Source: Rummeliibacillus sp963792445 | GTDB lineage: Bacteria; Bacillota; Bacilli; Bacillales_A; Planococcaceae | Direction: 5' to 3' | DNA length: 64,000 bases | NCBI GenBank assembly: GCA_963792445.1 | Contig: CAWBWO010000019.1 | Coordinates: 1-64,000, forward strand | Part shown: one piece after another, positions 63,688 to 64,000 of the stretch | Position numbering within the stretch: position 1 is the stretch's first letter | Layout of the letters: every line of letters begins with the position of its first letter | The notes under the pieces: model-generated | Told to the model about the DNA's origin: nothing | Databases searched by the model: none | The model's input: only the letters and a program-made list of their open reading frames with translations | Position numbers and translations under genes: made by a program

Positions 63688-64000
63688 TTAGTATGGCTCA
63701 AACCCTGCCTGACTAATATAAACCTTGTCTTCTTGAAAGACCTTTAAAAATTGCATATATACTCTTTCATATGCTTGCGGTCCAAACCATTCTTCTAATC
63801 CAAGTTCTACATACTTTTTATTCACCTTTAACCTTTTTGTGCGCACACCTAAACTACCATCACCCATAAAATAATCATCAATGCATATTCGCTCTATTCT
63901 GTCCACACATCGTTTTAGTTTTTCTGCAAAATATTCTCCACTAGGCAATACAGGGGCTATAGCAACTTGAATTGGGATTCCTGCTTCAGAAAGTTTATGT
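63688..64000 (-). CDS. SPL-family radical-SAM protein, C-terminal part (runs off the window)
   Basis: The frame is open to the window edge and reads HKLSEAGIPIQVAIAPVLPS then GEYFAEKLKRCVDRIERICI and ends VYISQAGFEPY. The GIPIQVAIAPVLP strand fits the C-terminal half of the (beta/alpha) barrel in spore-photoproduct-lyase-like radical-SAM proteins. The CxxxCxxC cluster would lie outside the window. The family assignment is therefore tentative. Confidence 0.55.
   Translation of the reverse strand, partial: HKLSEAGIPIQVAIAPVLPSGEYFAEKLKRCVDRIERICIDDYFMGDGSLGVRTKRLKVNKKYVELGLEEWFGPQAYERVYMQFLKVFQEDKVYISQAGFEPY

Overview
The window is low-GC, A/T-rich DNA with strong GGAGG-type ribosome sites, a tryptophan T-box, SipS-, DctSR- and ArsR/D/A/I-type genes and LexA boxes of the GAAC-N4-GTTC kind. 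This points to a Gram-positive Bacillales chromosome, most likely a Bacillaceae or Planococcaceae soil bacterium (Lysinibacillus/Solibacillus-like). That placement is inferred from gene content and was not computed. No rRNA, tRNA, CRISPR array, prophage or intact insertion sequence was seen.

Layout. 0-5.5 kb: the tail of an upstream gene, a decayed repetitive protein, a tandem PadR/RTP-like regulator, a T-box-controlled trpEG pair, and DUF2243 plus CtaG-like oxidase assembly genes. 5.7-23.7 kb: a catabolic island for alicyclic (cyclohexanecarboxylate-type) acids. It holds a degenerate sigma54-activator-like regulator, AliB-, BadI-, AliA- and BadH-like genes, a divergent operon of two acyl-CoA dehydrogenases and an enoyl-CoA hydratase, and a second forward operon of CoA ligase, MHS-family symporter, SDR, SCP2-type thiolase and DUF35 protein. 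23.9-29.5 kb: AlkD, then an SsuABC-like ABC importer, an HxlR regulator and a DUF4242 + acyl-CoA-dehydrogenase-like pair; the two operons share a near-identical promoter element. 29.6-31.7 kb: DoxX, then a LAGLIDADG protein and a two-repeat ribbon-helix-helix-like protein behind a promoter with an SOS box in its spacer. 32.6-37.8 kb: dctR-dctS, dctB and dctA for C4-dicarboxylates. 37.85-38.2 kb: three tandem copies of a GC-rich fold-back repeat. 38.4-48.3 kb: UPF0145, two YusW-like lipoproteins, signal peptidase I, a phosphotriesterase-like hydrolase with a CoA ligase, GNAT, pgi and a ROK kinase. 48.5-53.8 kb: a PQQ-dehydrogenase relic, then an arsenic operon (arsR-aqp-arsC-arsI-arsD-arsA-hesB-like) with no ArsB or Acr3 pump. 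54-58.7 kb: an aldo/keto reductase and a TetR-ABC exporter block that looks acquired. 59-64 kb: a Dph6-like PP-loop protein, several decayed genes (AAA kinase, cytidine deaminase), an AI-2E transporter, the 5' end of an IS110-type element and a partial radical-SAM gene.

A notable feature is the number of apparent single-base frameshifts: trpE, the 5.7 kb regulator, the AliB-like gene, a TetR gene, a CoA ligase, an SDR and an ABC permease. Some may be sequencing errors, since even trpE is affected. Others, such as the cytidine deaminase with several stops and the truncated acyl-CoA dehydrogenase, PQQ-dehydrogenase and kinase remnants, are real decay.

How the genes may work together: an alicyclic acid is taken up (MHS symporter), activated (AliA or the second ligase), dehydrogenated (AliB and the paired dehydrogenases), hydrated (the hydratase at 13.5 kb could replace BadK), oxidised (BadH), ring-opened (BadI) to a pimeloyl-CoA-type product and shortened by the thiolase/DUF35 pair. 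This is inference from family membership and clustering.
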